Shown piece after piece: positions 35,773-43,264 of a DNA stretch of 64,000 bases. Within the stretch, counting starts at the first letter, position 1. Each line of letters opens with the position of its first letter. The DNA is from Actinoalloteichus_B caeruleus (lineage in GTDB: Bacteria; Actinomycetota; Actinomycetes; Mycobacteriales; Pseudonocardiaceae): assembly GCF_000718005.1 (NCBI RefSeq), contig NZ_JODV01000007.1; one strand, given 5' to 3'. A program made the translations under genes and the position numbers. The notes under the pieces were generated by a model. That model was not told the origin of the DNA. It searched no databases and was given only the letters and a program-made list of their open reading frames with translations.

Positions 35773-36258
35773 CTGCACTCGGGACTCGTCGGGCTGCTGG
35801 CGGCCCTGGTCGTCGCCGGGGGGTTGGGGATGGCCCACCGGGCGTGGCAGGGCCGGCCCCACGTGCCTCGGAAGGGAGTGGAAACGGTGACAGGCCTGCC
35901 GGAACGCGTCCGTGAGCTGGCCGCCCGGCTGCTCGCCGAGCCCGAGGAGGATGGTCGCCCGGCCACCGTGGCCCTCGTCCAGCTCTCCAGCACCTTCTGC
36001 GCCCCATGCCGGCACACCAGGGTCGTGCTGGCGCGCCTCGCCCGGTCGACCCCCGGGCTGCGCCACACCGAGCTCGACCTGGGCAGCGCACCCGAGGTCG
36101 GAGAACGGCTCCGGGTCAGCCGGACACCGACCACTCTCGTGCTGCGGGCCGACGGCACCGAGGCCTTCCGCTTCGCCGGTGTCCCGAAGGGGGAGGCGCT
36201 CGCCGAGGCGTTGGCTCCCCTGCTGGCGCCCCCTCCTCCCGCCGCTGGCCCGACCTGA
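35773..36258 (+). CDS. thioredoxin-fold membrane-anchored protein (ThiX-like)
   Basis: 161 residues from a CTG at 35773. A hydrophobic N-terminal segment (LVGLLAALVVAGGLGM) would anchor it, followed by a thioredoxin fold with the motif STFCAPCRHT (Cys76, Cys79 in this numbering) and the cis-proline region RVSRTPTTLVL. The only in-frame ATG is at 35830 and would remove the anchor; an in-frame TGA at 35764 bars longer starts. GGTGAG precedes the CTG by five bases. Homologue of Rv0816c; likely a thiol-disulfide partner of the downstream sulfur genes. Confidence 0.82.
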   Translation: MHSGLVGLLAALVVAGGLGMAHRAWQGRPHVPRKGVETVTGLPERVRELAARLLAEPEEDGRPATVALVQLSSTFCAPCRHTRVVLARLARSTPGLRHTELDLGSAPEVGERLRVSRTPTTLVLRADGTEAFRFAGVPKGEALAEALAPLLAPPPPAAGPT

Positions 36259-36415
36259 CCCACCCGAGCACCCGGCACGGCTCCTCTTCGGACCCGTCGA
36301 ACACCGGGCTGGTGGGAGCCCGCCGCTGGCCCGGGGCTCCCGGTGGTTCTGACAACCGGCGCGTGGACGGCCGTTTCGGATGGTGGGAAGCCTTCCCGCG
36401 CCCCGGGCGTTCGGG

Positions 36416-36421
36416 TAATCT
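36416..36421 (+). promoter_or_regulatory. -10 box of the sulfur operon, leaderless
   Basis: TAATCT ends seven bases before the GTG at 36429, which places the transcription start at the first codon of the cysteine leader peptide. Confidence 0.7.
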
Positions 36422-36428
36422 CGGACAC

Positions 36429-36506
36429 GTGCATGTACTGCTGCTGACCAAGCGACGGGCGGTTGACCTGTGCCGCGTCGCGAGCAGCCTGTGTCGCACC
36501 TGCTGA
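36429..36506 (+). CDS. cysteine-rich leader peptide (attenuator sORF)
   Basis: A 25-codon leaderless ORF: VHVLLLTKRRAVDLC then RVASSLCRTC. Cysteine codons are at 15, 22 and 25, the last just before the stop. This matches the actinobacterial putative leader peptide family found before sulfurtransferase operons, and the published mycobacterial polycysteine sORFs that act as cysteine-responsive attenuators. Slow translation at Cys codons during cysteine shortage should raise expression of the downstream DUF4395-cysA2-DUF1416 genes. Confidence 0.88.
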   Translation: MHVLLLTKRRAVDLCRVASSLCRTC

Positions 36507-36597
36507 CCGGGCGGTAGCAGCAGCCCAGCCGCGCGATACGAGCGGTGGCCCGACCGGCCACGCCGTGTCCGCCGCGCGCGGGTCGTCCCCCACCGCC

Positions 36598-36635
36598 CCT
36601 GACGGACTTCGCCGAGATGTCTTCTCACCGTCAGG
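36598..36635 (+). promoter_or_regulatory. hairpin sequestering the DUF4395 ribosome site
   Basis: CCTGACGG (36598-36605) and CCGTCAGG (36628-36635) form a perfect 8-bp stem whose right arm includes the first bases of the AGGAGGG ribosome site of DUF4395 (36633-36639). A GTCAG in the right arm can also pair with CTGAC at 36503-36507, which overlaps the leader stop codon, so ribosome position could choose between structures. Confidence 0.65.
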
Positions 36636-36644
36636 AGGGCCAGC

Positions 36645-37115
36645 ATGTCCGTTGAGCAGACCGTCGACCCGCGCGGTGCGCGGTTCTCCGCCCTGATCAC
36701 CAGTGTGGTCCTGGGAATCGTCCTGCTCACCGGGAGCTGGCGCCTGCTGGCCGCGCAGGTGGTGCTGTTCGCGATGTGCGCGTTCGTGAGTCTTCGGCTC
36801 AACCCGTGGGGGCATCTCTACCGGAGGACCATCCAGCCACGGCTGCGGTCGGAAGCGGACCGGGAGGACAGCGGTCCGGTCCGGTTCGCCCAGGGGGTGG
36901 GCTTCGCCTTCTCCCTGCTCGGGTTGGTCGGCTACGCGAGCGGACTCACGCTGCTCGGAGTCGTCGCCACCGCCGTCGCCCTGGCCGCGGCCCTGCTCAA
37001 CGCCGTGTTCGGTCTCTGCCTCGGGTGCGAGCTGCACGCGCTGGTCCGGCGCGTCGTCGTCACGAGGAGCACGCGCACCGAGCCGACCGGGCACCCCATG
37101 ACCGACAGCCCCTGA
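36645..37115 (+). CDS. DUF4395 membrane protein
   Basis: 156 residues, four hydrophobic segments, with PRGARFSALITSVVLGIVLL and VFGLCLGCELHALVRRV. The paired cysteines in LCLGCE are conserved in DUF4395 and suit a thiol or persulfide role. The family is usually adjacent to rhodanese or thioredoxin genes. ATG after AGGAGGGCCAGC, a site partly occluded by the upstream hairpin. 29 bases from cysA2. Confidence 0.9.
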   Translation: MSVEQTVDPRGARFSALITSVVLGIVLLTGSWRLLAAQVVLFAMCAFVSLRLNPWGHLYRRTIQPRLRSEADREDSGPVRFAQGVGFAFSLLGLVGYASGLTLLGVVATAVALAAALLNAVFGLCLGCELHALVRRVVVTRSTRTEPTGHPMTDSP

Positions 37116-37144
37116 CACCCACCGAACAACCGAGGAGCCGCCAG

Positions 37145-37987
37145 ATGAGCCGCGAGAAAGTCCTGGTCTCGACCGAATGGGCCGAACGGAACCTGAACAC
37201 CGAGGGGGTCGTGTTCGCCGAGGTGGACGAGGACACCACCGCCTACGATGGTGGTCACATCCCCGGCGCCGTCCGGCTGGACTGGCGGGAGGAGCTCCAG
37301 GACCACGTCCGACGCGACTTCGTGGACCGGTCCGGGTTCGAGAAGCTCCTGTCCGGGAAGGGCATCGCGAACAGCGACACCGTCGTGCTCTACGGGGGCA
37401 ACAACAACTGGTTCGCCGCGTACGCCTACTGGTACTTCACGCTCTACGGGCACCAGGACGTGCGGCTGCTCGACGGCGGCCGCAAGAAGTGGGAGCTGGA
37501 CGGGCGGGAGCTGACCAAGGAGGTCCCGGTCCGGGAGGCGACCACCTACACCGCCTCAGAACAGGACCTCTCGCTGCGGGCGTTCCGCGACGAGGTCGTC
37601 GACGCGATCAACGTGAAGAACCTCGTCGACGTCCGCTCCCCCGACGAGTTCGCCGGCAGGTTGCTGGCGCCGGCTCACCTGCCGCAGGAGGCGGCCCAGC
37701 GGGCCGGCCACATCCCCAGCGCGATCAACGTGCCCTGGAGCAAGGCGGCCAACGAGGACGGGACCTTCAAGTCCGACGAGGAACTGAGGGCGTTGTACGA
37801 GGAGGCCGGGCTGGACGGCTCCCGGCCGACCATCGCCTACTGCCGGATCGGCGAACGCTCCTCCCACAGCTGGTTCGTGCTGCGGGAGTTGCTCGGCCAC
37901 CAGGACGTGAAGAACTACGACGGCTCCTGGACGGAGTACGGCTCGCTGGTCGGGGTCCCCGTCTCGAACCCCTCGGAGGTGTCCTGA
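37145..37987 (+). CDS. cysA2: thiosulfate sulfurtransferase (tandem rhodanese)
   Basis: 280 residues with two rhodanese domains. The inactive N-terminal domain has DGGHIPGAVRLDWREELQD; the catalytic domain carries Cys233 in AYCRIGERSSHSWFVL. It transfers sulfane sulfur from thiosulfate to cyanide or thiols. Very close to mycobacterial CysA2/SseC-type enzymes. ATG after GAGGAG. Two bases separate it from DUF1416. Confidence 0.95.
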   Translation: MSREKVLVSTEWAERNLNTEGVVFAEVDEDTTAYDGGHIPGAVRLDWREELQDHVRRDFVDRSGFEKLLSGKGIANSDTVVLYGGNNNWFAAYAYWYFTLYGHQDVRLLDGGRKKWELDGRELTKEVPVREATTYTASEQDLSLRAFRDEVVDAINVKNLVDVRSPDEFAGRLLAPAHLPQEAAQRAGHIPSAINVPWSKAANEDGTFKSDEELRALYEEAGLDGSRPTIAYCRIGERSSHSWFVLRELLGHQDVKNYDGSWTEYGSLVGVPVSNPSEVS

Positions 37988-37989
37988 CG

Positions 37990-38289
37990 ATGGAGGGTTG
38001 CGGAGCTCCCCCGCAGTCGGCCGAGCCGACTCGGGACAGCGGGGACCAGGTCGTCGTCACCGGGCGCGTGTTGGCCGGGTCCGAGCCGGTGGGTGGCGCG
38101 TACGTCCGGCTGCTCGACAGCGGAGGCGAGTTCACGGCCGAGGTCGTCTCCGCCGGTAGCGGCGACTTCCGCTTCTACGCCGCCCCGGGTTCCTGGCGGG
38201 TGCGGGCCCTGCACCGCTCGGGGACCGGCGAGGCACTGGTCACCGCCGACGGTGTCGGCGTCCACCGCACGGACGTCGTCCTGACCTGA
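37990..38289 (+). CDS. sseC: DUF1416 family protein (SseC-like)
   Basis: 99 residues: MEGCGAPPQSAEP at the start, then a beta-sandwich like VVVTGRVLAGSEPVGGAYVR and GDFRFYAAPGSWRVRALHR. Always found immediately after cysA-type sulfurtransferases in actinobacteria (Rv0814c). Cys4 is a candidate sulfur acceptor. Function not established. ATG two bases after the cysA2 stop. Confidence 0.9.
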   Translation: MEGCGAPPQSAEPTRDSGDQVVVTGRVLAGSEPVGGAYVRLLDSGGEFTAEVVSAGSGDFRFYAAPGSWRVRALHRSGTGEALVTADGVGVHRTDVVLT

Positions 38290-38296
38290 TCGCGGC

Positions 38297-38333
38297 GGCC
38301 GGCGCCACGCCGGGGTTCCCGGCGGCGCCGGCC
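38297..38333 (+). terminator. hairpin after the sulfur operon
   Basis: GGCCGGCGCC (38297-38306) and GGCGCCGGCC (38324-38333) form a perfect 10-bp stem eight bases after the DUF1416 stop. Confidence 0.6.
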
Positions 38334-38410
38334 CCGCCACGGGCCTGGTCCACCGCGACCTCGCCCACGGTTCCCGTCGTGGCCGACGACCTCATGGGTA
38401 TGCTCGGCAC

Positions 38411-38515
38411 GTGGGATGGGAATGGTTCTTCACCGGTCTGCTGGGGCTCGCCACGGTGCTCGTACTGTGGTTCGCCGTGTACGTCATCTACCGGCTGTAC
38501 TCCGACCAGCGCTGA
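38411..38515 (+). CDS. 34-residue single-pass membrane protein
   Basis: A short ORF VGWEWFFTGLLGLATVLVLW followed by FAVYVIYRLYSDQR. One membrane helix with a basic C-terminal end. TATGCT (38399-38404) lies six bases upstream of the GTG, so the mRNA is leaderless. Third positions are nearly all G or C. I recall near-identical small proteins before the nitrobindin-like gene in related actinobacteria. Function unknown. Confidence 0.72.
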   Translation: MGWEWFFTGLLGLATVLVLWFAVYVIYRLYSDQR

Positions 38516-38536
38516 CCCGGGATTGCTGAAGTAGCT

Positions 38537-39175
38537 ATGTCGACGCCAGACGAGCCAGGGACCCGCAGTGGCGACGAGGCGGTGCGCAGGGCCGATGAGC
38601 GCGCCGCGAGCACACGGGACCGGAACATCCCCGAGTTCGACGACCTCCCGTCGACTCCGGACACCGCGAACCTCCGGCTCGGACCCAACCTGAACGACGC
38701 CTGCCTGTCCCTGCTGCCGCTGGTCGGCGTGTGGCGCGGCGACGGCGTCGCGGAGCACCCGTCGCTCGACGAGCCCTACCAGTACCGCCAGCAGGTGACC
38801 TTCGCCCACGACGGGCGACCGTTCCTCTACTACGAGGCGCGTTCCTGGCTGTTGGACCAGGACGGCGAGCTGATCGGACCGGGTGCCCGGGAGGTCGGCT
38901 GGTGGCGTCCGCAGCCGGACGACACCATCGAACTGCTGTTGACCCACTCCGGTGGTGTGGCGGAGATCTTCTACGGGCGGCAGCGCAACCAGACCTCCTG
39001 GGAGCTGACGACCGACACCGTGGTGCGGACCGCGTCCGCCGAGGAGGTCAGCTCGGCGCACCGGCTGTACGGCATCGTCGAGGACGGTGACCTCGCCTAC
39101 GTCGAGGAGCGGTCGTTGGCCGGTCAGCCGCCCCAGCCGCACATCTCGGCGCGCCTGCGCCGCGTCGTCGGCTGA
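38537..39175 (+). CDS. nitrobindin/FABP-like heme-binding beta-barrel protein
   Basis: 212 residues. A charged N-terminal 50 residues precede a DUF1794/THAP4-like barrel with the motif LVGVWRGDGVAEHP, PFLYYEARSWLLD and REVGWWRPQPDDTIELLLTH. The M. tuberculosis homologue Rv0813c has a fatty-acid-binding-protein fold, and nitrobindins bind ferric heme and handle NO or peroxynitrite. ATG at 38537, 21 bases after the small membrane gene. Confidence 0.9.
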   Translation: MSTPDEPGTRSGDEAVRRADERAASTRDRNIPEFDDLPSTPDTANLRLGPNLNDACLSLLPLVGVWRGDGVAEHPSLDEPYQYRQQVTFAHDGRPFLYYEARSWLLDQDGELIGPGAREVGWWRPQPDDTIELLLTHSGGVAEIFYGRQRNQTSWELTTDTVVRTASAEEVSSAHRLYGIVEDGDLAYVEERSLAGQPPQPHISARLRRVVG

Positions 39176-39200
39176 CGGGGTCCCCCGACGTCGAGGCGGT

Positions 39201-39220
39201 CGGGCGCCCACCGGCGCCCG
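39201..39220. terminator. bidirectional hairpin between convergent genes
   Basis: CGGGCGCC and GGCGCCCG form a perfect 8-bp stem with loop CACC, between the nitrobindin-like gene and pabC. Confidence 0.6.
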
Positions 39221-39301
39221 GTACCCCGCCCGCCCGGCCCGATCACCCCCACGAGGGACACCGGGTGTCCGGACGCGATCGGGGAGGGCGCTCTCCCGGT
39301 T

Positions 39302-40159
39302 TCACACCCGGTACTCCGAGGCGAGCAGGTCGGTGAGCTCGGAGTGCAGCGCCGCCCGCGTCCCCGTGTCCGGCAGTTCCCGCCCGTCCAGCGTCCTGAC
39401 CTGGGTCAACTGCCGGACGCTCGACACGAGCCAGAGACCGTCGGCGCCCGCCAGCTCGTCCACGCCGACCGGCTCGACGCTGGTCGTGAACCCGGCGCGT
39501 TCCGCCGCCCGGAACAGGGCCAGCTGGGTCGTGCCGACGAGGATGCCGCTGTCCGGCGGCGGGGTCCGCAGGTGGCGCCCCTCCGCCAGCACGACCGTGG
39601 ACGTGGGCCCCTCCAACACGCTCCCGTCCGTCGCGACGAAGACGACCTCGTCGGCGTCCCGACGGGCCGCCTCCCGGAGCGCGGCCATGTTGACGGCGTA
39701 GGAGAGCGTCTTCGCGCCCAGCAGCAGCCACGGCGCCCGCTCCACCAGGTCGGGGGCGTACCCCCGGTCCAGGGTGATCACGGAGACGCCCTGCTCCCGC
39801 CTGCGCAGCACCTCCGGCGAGACGGCGGTGCCCATCGCCCAGGCGGTCGGTGTGCCGTCGCCGCCCTCGACGCCCCGGGTGCACACGAGCCTGAGGGCCA
39901 TCTCCCCCGGCTCGCGCCACGCGCCCAGCACCGCCTCCACGCCTCGCTCCCAGTCGGCCCTGGGCGGCGGGGAGAGGTCGAGGAGCGCCGCCGACCGGGC
40001 CAGCCGCTCCAGGTGGGGACCCAGCTCACGGGGCCGGCCGTCGACGACCAGGATCGTCTCGAAGACGCCGTCCCCGCGCAGCGGACCCAGGTCGTCCGCT
40101 CGCAGCAGGGGGGCGGTGTGGTCGACGATCGTTCCGTCCAACAGCGCCAGCACGGTCAT
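39302..40159 (-). CDS. pabC: class IV aminotransferase, aminodeoxychorismate lyase-like
   Basis: 285 residues. PLP-enzyme fold IV: GDGVFETILVVDGRPRELGP, the PLP lysine in LLGAKTLSYAVNMAALR, DEVVFVATDGSVLEGPTSTV and the phosphate site near GILVGTTQ. It matches actinobacterial PabC (Rv0812), which makes p-aminobenzoate for folate; branched-chain or D-amino-acid transaminase activity is possible. ATG at 40159, with TATCGT (40168-40173) eight bases upstream and no ribosome site, so probably leaderless. Confidence 0.87.
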   Translation of the reverse strand: MTVLALLDGTIVDHTAPLLRADDLGPLRGDGVFETILVVDGRPRELGPHLERLARSAALLDLSPPPRADWERGVEAVLGAWREPGEMALRLVCTRGVEGGDGTPTAWAMGTAVSPEVLRRREQGVSVITLDRGYAPDLVERAPWLLLGAKTLSYAVNMAALREAARRDADEVVFVATDGSVLEGPTSTVVLAEGRHLRTPPPDSGILVGTTQLALFRAAERAGFTTSVEPVGVDELAGADGLWLVSSVRQLTQVRTLDGRELPDTGTRAALHSELTDLLASEYRV

Positions 40160-40395
40160 GGGCACAGACGATACGACCTCGGTGGCCGCACCCGGTGGGC
40201 GGTGGGAACGGCCAGCCGAACTCCCCGGGCCCGTCCCGGAGGTGGTTACCATCGGGCGGGTGGGCCTCGTGGGACCAACCAGCCCACCCGGTGCGGTTCG
40301 TCGGGAACGCCGCCGTGCCGACGGCCCGACCGAACCCGCGCCGGGGCTTCCGGTGCCCGACGGGCTCGCGGCCACCGAATCGGAGGACTGAACTC

Positions 40396-41568
40396 ATGGC
40401 AGACCCGACCAGCGGGTCCTCGACCACCTACCGCTCCCCCCTGCTGGAGCTGCCGAAGGCGGTGCCCGCCCCGGACGATTCGCCGGACAGCGCGGTGCCC
40501 TGGCACTTCGGCGATCCCTTCGTCGAGCAGCGGGCCGCGGAGACCGGTGCCGTCGTGGTGGACCGCTCCCACCGGCAGGTCATCGCCGTTCCCGGCGAGG
40601 AGCGGCTCAGCTGGCTGCACCTGCTGATCTCCCAGCACGTCACCGAACTGCCCGACGGGGCGGGGACCGAGGCGCTCATCCTCGACAGCCAGGGGCGGGT
40701 CGAGACCCACCTGGTGCTGGCCCACCTCGACGGCTGCGTGTGGATGGACACCGACCCCGGCAGCACCGTGACCGGGGCCCGCCAGCAGGCCAACCAGCCG
40801 GTGCTCCAGTACCTGGAGGAGATGCGGTTCTGGTCGAAGGTGGAGCCGAGGGACGCCAGCGACGAGTACGCGGTGCTGTCCGTGGTCGGGCCAGCGGTCC
40901 CCACGATCCTGGAGGGCGTCCTCGGTTCCACCCCGGCCCCGCTGTCCGACCCGAACCTGACCCCGGTCGCCGCCCTCCCGGGAGGTGGCCTGGTCCGGGT
41001 CGTGGGCTGGCGCACCGGTCCGACGGCCGACCTGCTCGTGCCGCGTGGCGAGCTGCTCGACTGGTGGCGTCGTCTCGTCGAGCTCGGCGCGCGCCCCGCG
41101 GGCAGCTGGGCGTACGAGTCGCTGCGGGTCGCGGCGCTCCGCCCCAGGGCCGGGTTGGACACCGACGGCAGGAGCATCCCGCACGAGCTGGGCTGGATCG
41201 GGGGGGCAGCGCACGTCGCCAAGGGCTGCTACCGGGGCCAGGAAACCGTGTCGAAGGTGCACAACGTGGGCCGTCCGCCCCGCCGTCTGCTGCTGCTGCA
41301 CCTCGACGGGACGCCGGAACTGCTGCCCGAGCCGGGCGACCCGGTCAGCTCGGAGGGCAGGTCAGTCGGCCGGGTCGGTACCGTCGTCCGGCACCACGAG
41401 TTGGGGACGATCGCGCTGGCCCTGGTCAAGCGGTCGGTTCCGGTCGAACGTGAGCTCACCGCCGGGATCCCCGAACGCGAGGTCGCCGCGGCGGTGGATC
41501 CGGACTCGGTGCCGCCGGAGGCCGGCGATCCGCCCGGGCGGATCGCGGCGCAGCGCCTGCGGGGCTGA
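40396..41568 (+). CDS. ygfZ: folate-binding YgfZ/GcvT-like protein
   Basis: 390 residues. Aminomethyltransferase-like fold with the YgfZ signature KGCYRGQETVSKVHNVGRPP, plus LLISQHVTELPDGAGTEALI and ELGWIGGAAHVA. YgfZ proteins use tetrahydrofolate and assist iron-sulfur enzyme maturation. Divergent from pabC, a folate gene. Positional match to Rv0811c. Confidence 0.93.
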   Translation: MADPTSGSSTTYRSPLLELPKAVPAPDDSPDSAVPWHFGDPFVEQRAAETGAVVVDRSHRQVIAVPGEERLSWLHLLISQHVTELPDGAGTEALILDSQGRVETHLVLAHLDGCVWMDTDPGSTVTGARQQANQPVLQYLEEMRFWSKVEPRDASDEYAVLSVVGPAVPTILEGVLGSTPAPLSDPNLTPVAALPGGGLVRVVGWRTGPTADLLVPRGELLDWWRRLVELGARPAGSWAYESLRVAALRPRAGLDTDGRSIPHELGWIGGAAHVAKGCYRGQETVSKVHNVGRPPRRLLLLHLDGTPELLPEPGDPVSSEGRSVGRVGTVVRHHELGTIALALVKRSVPVERELTAGIPEREVAAAVDPDSVPPEAGDPPGRIAAQRLRG

Positions 41569-41660
41569 GCCGTTCGCCGGGCGACGGCCCCCGACCCGGG
41601 GATTTGATCTTGATGGGCGGCTTCTCGATCGCGTTCCGCCGCCTGTGCCAAGATTCCGGA

Positions 41661-42518
41661 ATGGCTTCTCCGACGGCGCGACCGCCCGAGCCCGGCACGA
41701 TCATCACGGTCGCCCCGACCGGTTCGGTCCACCGCCCCGCCGAGGTTCCGAACCTGCCGGTGTCCCTGGACGAACTGGTGGCGACGGCGCGGGACTGCGA
41801 GCGGGTCGGGGCCAGCAGGGCGCACGTGCACGTGCGGGCCCCGGGAGGTGAACCGTCCCTGGACCTGGGTCGACTGATCGACACCGTCTCCGCGCTCCGC
41901 GCGGAGACGGCACTGGTGGTCCAGCTCGCGACCGCCGCCGTCGGCGCGGTCGGCGAGGACGAGCGGCTCCGGGTGCTCGAGGCGATGCCGGACATGGCGT
42001 CCTGCCCCCTCGGGTCCGTCAACGTGGGCGACGACGTCCTCGTCAACCGCTGGCCCTTCGTGGTCGAGTGCCACCGCCGGATGCGGGACCGCGAGATCGT
42101 CCCCGAGTACGAGGCGTACGACCTGGGGCACCTCGCGGCCCTGCGCCGCCTGCTGGCCGAGCACGGTCCACCGGTGGGACGGGTCCACGTCAACCTGGTG
42201 ATGGGGCTCCCCGGTGGGATGCCCGGCGACGCGGACACCGTCGTGGCGGCGGCCAGGCTGCTCCCGCCGGGAGCGAGCCTGTCCGTGATGGGGCTCGGGC
42301 GGGTGGGGCTGCCGGTGATGCTGGCCGCCCTCGCTGTCGGCGGGCACCTCCGGGTGGGTATGCAGGGAACACTGTCCTATGCCGCCGGGGAGCGGGTGCG
42401 GAACAATGCGCAACTGGTGGCCAGGGCGGCCGGCCTGGCCAGGATCGCGCAGCGCCCCCCGCTCTCCCCCACGGCGGCGCGCGAGTTCCTCGGAGTACGC
42501 GCCGTGGACGGCGACTGA
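41661..42518 (+). CDS. BKACE (DUF849) 3-keto acid cleavage family protein
   Basis: 285 residues. TIM-barrel with TIITVAPTGSVHRP, the metal-binding HVHVR motif, MASCPLGSVNVGDDVL and HVNLVMGLPGGMPGD. Family members cleave beta-keto acids with acetyl-CoA, for example in lysine degradation. The strand-1 position usually read as a TGA or NGA-type motif is APTGS here. ATG at 41661; CAAGAT six bases upstream may be its -10. Confidence 0.83.
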   Translation: MASPTARPPEPGTIITVAPTGSVHRPAEVPNLPVSLDELVATARDCERVGASRAHVHVRAPGGEPSLDLGRLIDTVSALRAETALVVQLATAAVGAVGEDERLRVLEAMPDMASCPLGSVNVGDDVLVNRWPFVVECHRRMRDREIVPEYEAYDLGHLAALRRLLAEHGPPVGRVHVNLVMGLPGGMPGDADTVVAAARLLPPGASLSVMGLGRVGLPVMLAALAVGGHLRVGMQGTLSYAAGERVRNNAQLVARAAGLARIAQRPPLSPTAAREFLGVRAVDGD

Positions 42519-42607
42519 ACCGTGGGCGCACCGGACGGCGAGCGGCTCCACGGGCGAACACCGCATCGGACTTGGGTGGGCACGACGATGAGGCTGAAGG
42601 TGTCGAC

Positions 42608-43183
42608 ATGATCGAGGTACGGCCCGGTGGGCGCAGGAGGATCGACCGCGTACTGGCCCCCGACTACCTGACCGGCGTTCGTGACAGGTCCCTGGCGGAG
42701 GTTCGTGACCTGCGTGACGAGGCGGCGCAGGAGGAGACGGACCTGTCGTACCTGCGCCGGTTGCTGCACGCGCGCATCGACATCGTGGTGGCCGAGCAGC
42801 GGCGACGCGCCGAGGGCGGTTCCGCGTCCGTGGTGGAACAGCTCGCCCTGATCCTGTCTCGCAACGCGATCGGCCCGGCGACGGGCTCCGGGCGCTACCA
42901 GAACCCGGAGCCCTCCAGGGCGGAGTCCCACCGGCGCCACGTCGAGGCGCTGGTGTCCGACGTGGACCTCTCGGACGTCACCTCGCTGCCGGACGAGAAG
43001 CTGGCGGAGGCCGCCGAGGGCTACTCGGCGGAGGAGGAGTCGGTGTCCCTGCGCCGGCGCCAGGTGCAGACCGTGGTGGACACCCTGAACGAGGAGATCG
43101 CGCGCAGGTACCGGGAGGGCAGGGCCTCGGTCGACGAACTGCTCGCCAGGGAACGGCACACCCCCGGTCAGGAGCCCGGCTGA
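42608..43183 (+). CDS. rsiG: RsiG-like anti-sigma factor (cyclic-di-GMP-binding coiled coil)
   Basis: 191 residues, helical, charged. RsiG of Streptomyces binds c-di-GMP through two copies of E(X)3S(X)2R(X)3Q(X)3D and holds the sporulation sigma factor WhiG. The second copy is intact here: E143, S147, R150, Q154, D158. The first has E43, S47, R50 and D58 but His54 in place of Gln. The family is often annotated as aerial-mycelium-formation protein. ATG with AAGGTG upstream. No whiG is in the window. Confidence 0.88.
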   Translation: MIEVRPGGRRRIDRVLAPDYLTGVRDRSLAEVRDLRDEAAQEETDLSYLRRLLHARIDIVVAEQRRRAEGGSASVVEQLALILSRNAIGPATGSGRYQNPEPSRAESHRRHVEALVSDVDLSDVTSLPDEKLAEAAEGYSAEEESVSLRRRQVQTVVDTLNEEIARRYREGRASVDELLARERHTPGQEPG

Positions 43184-43264
43184 GCGGCCCCCGAGCACGG
43201 GGCGCTGGTCGCGGTCCTGACCGAGTGACGGGCCCGGTGGGGGGCGGTCCGTAGCATCCCCGTG

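Noticed and set aside
34956..37118. A 720-codon minus-strand open frame
   Set aside because: It is antisense to lmeA, thioredoxin, the leader peptide and DUF4395, all of which carry family motifs; its own sequence is Ser/Arg/Pro-rich shadow.
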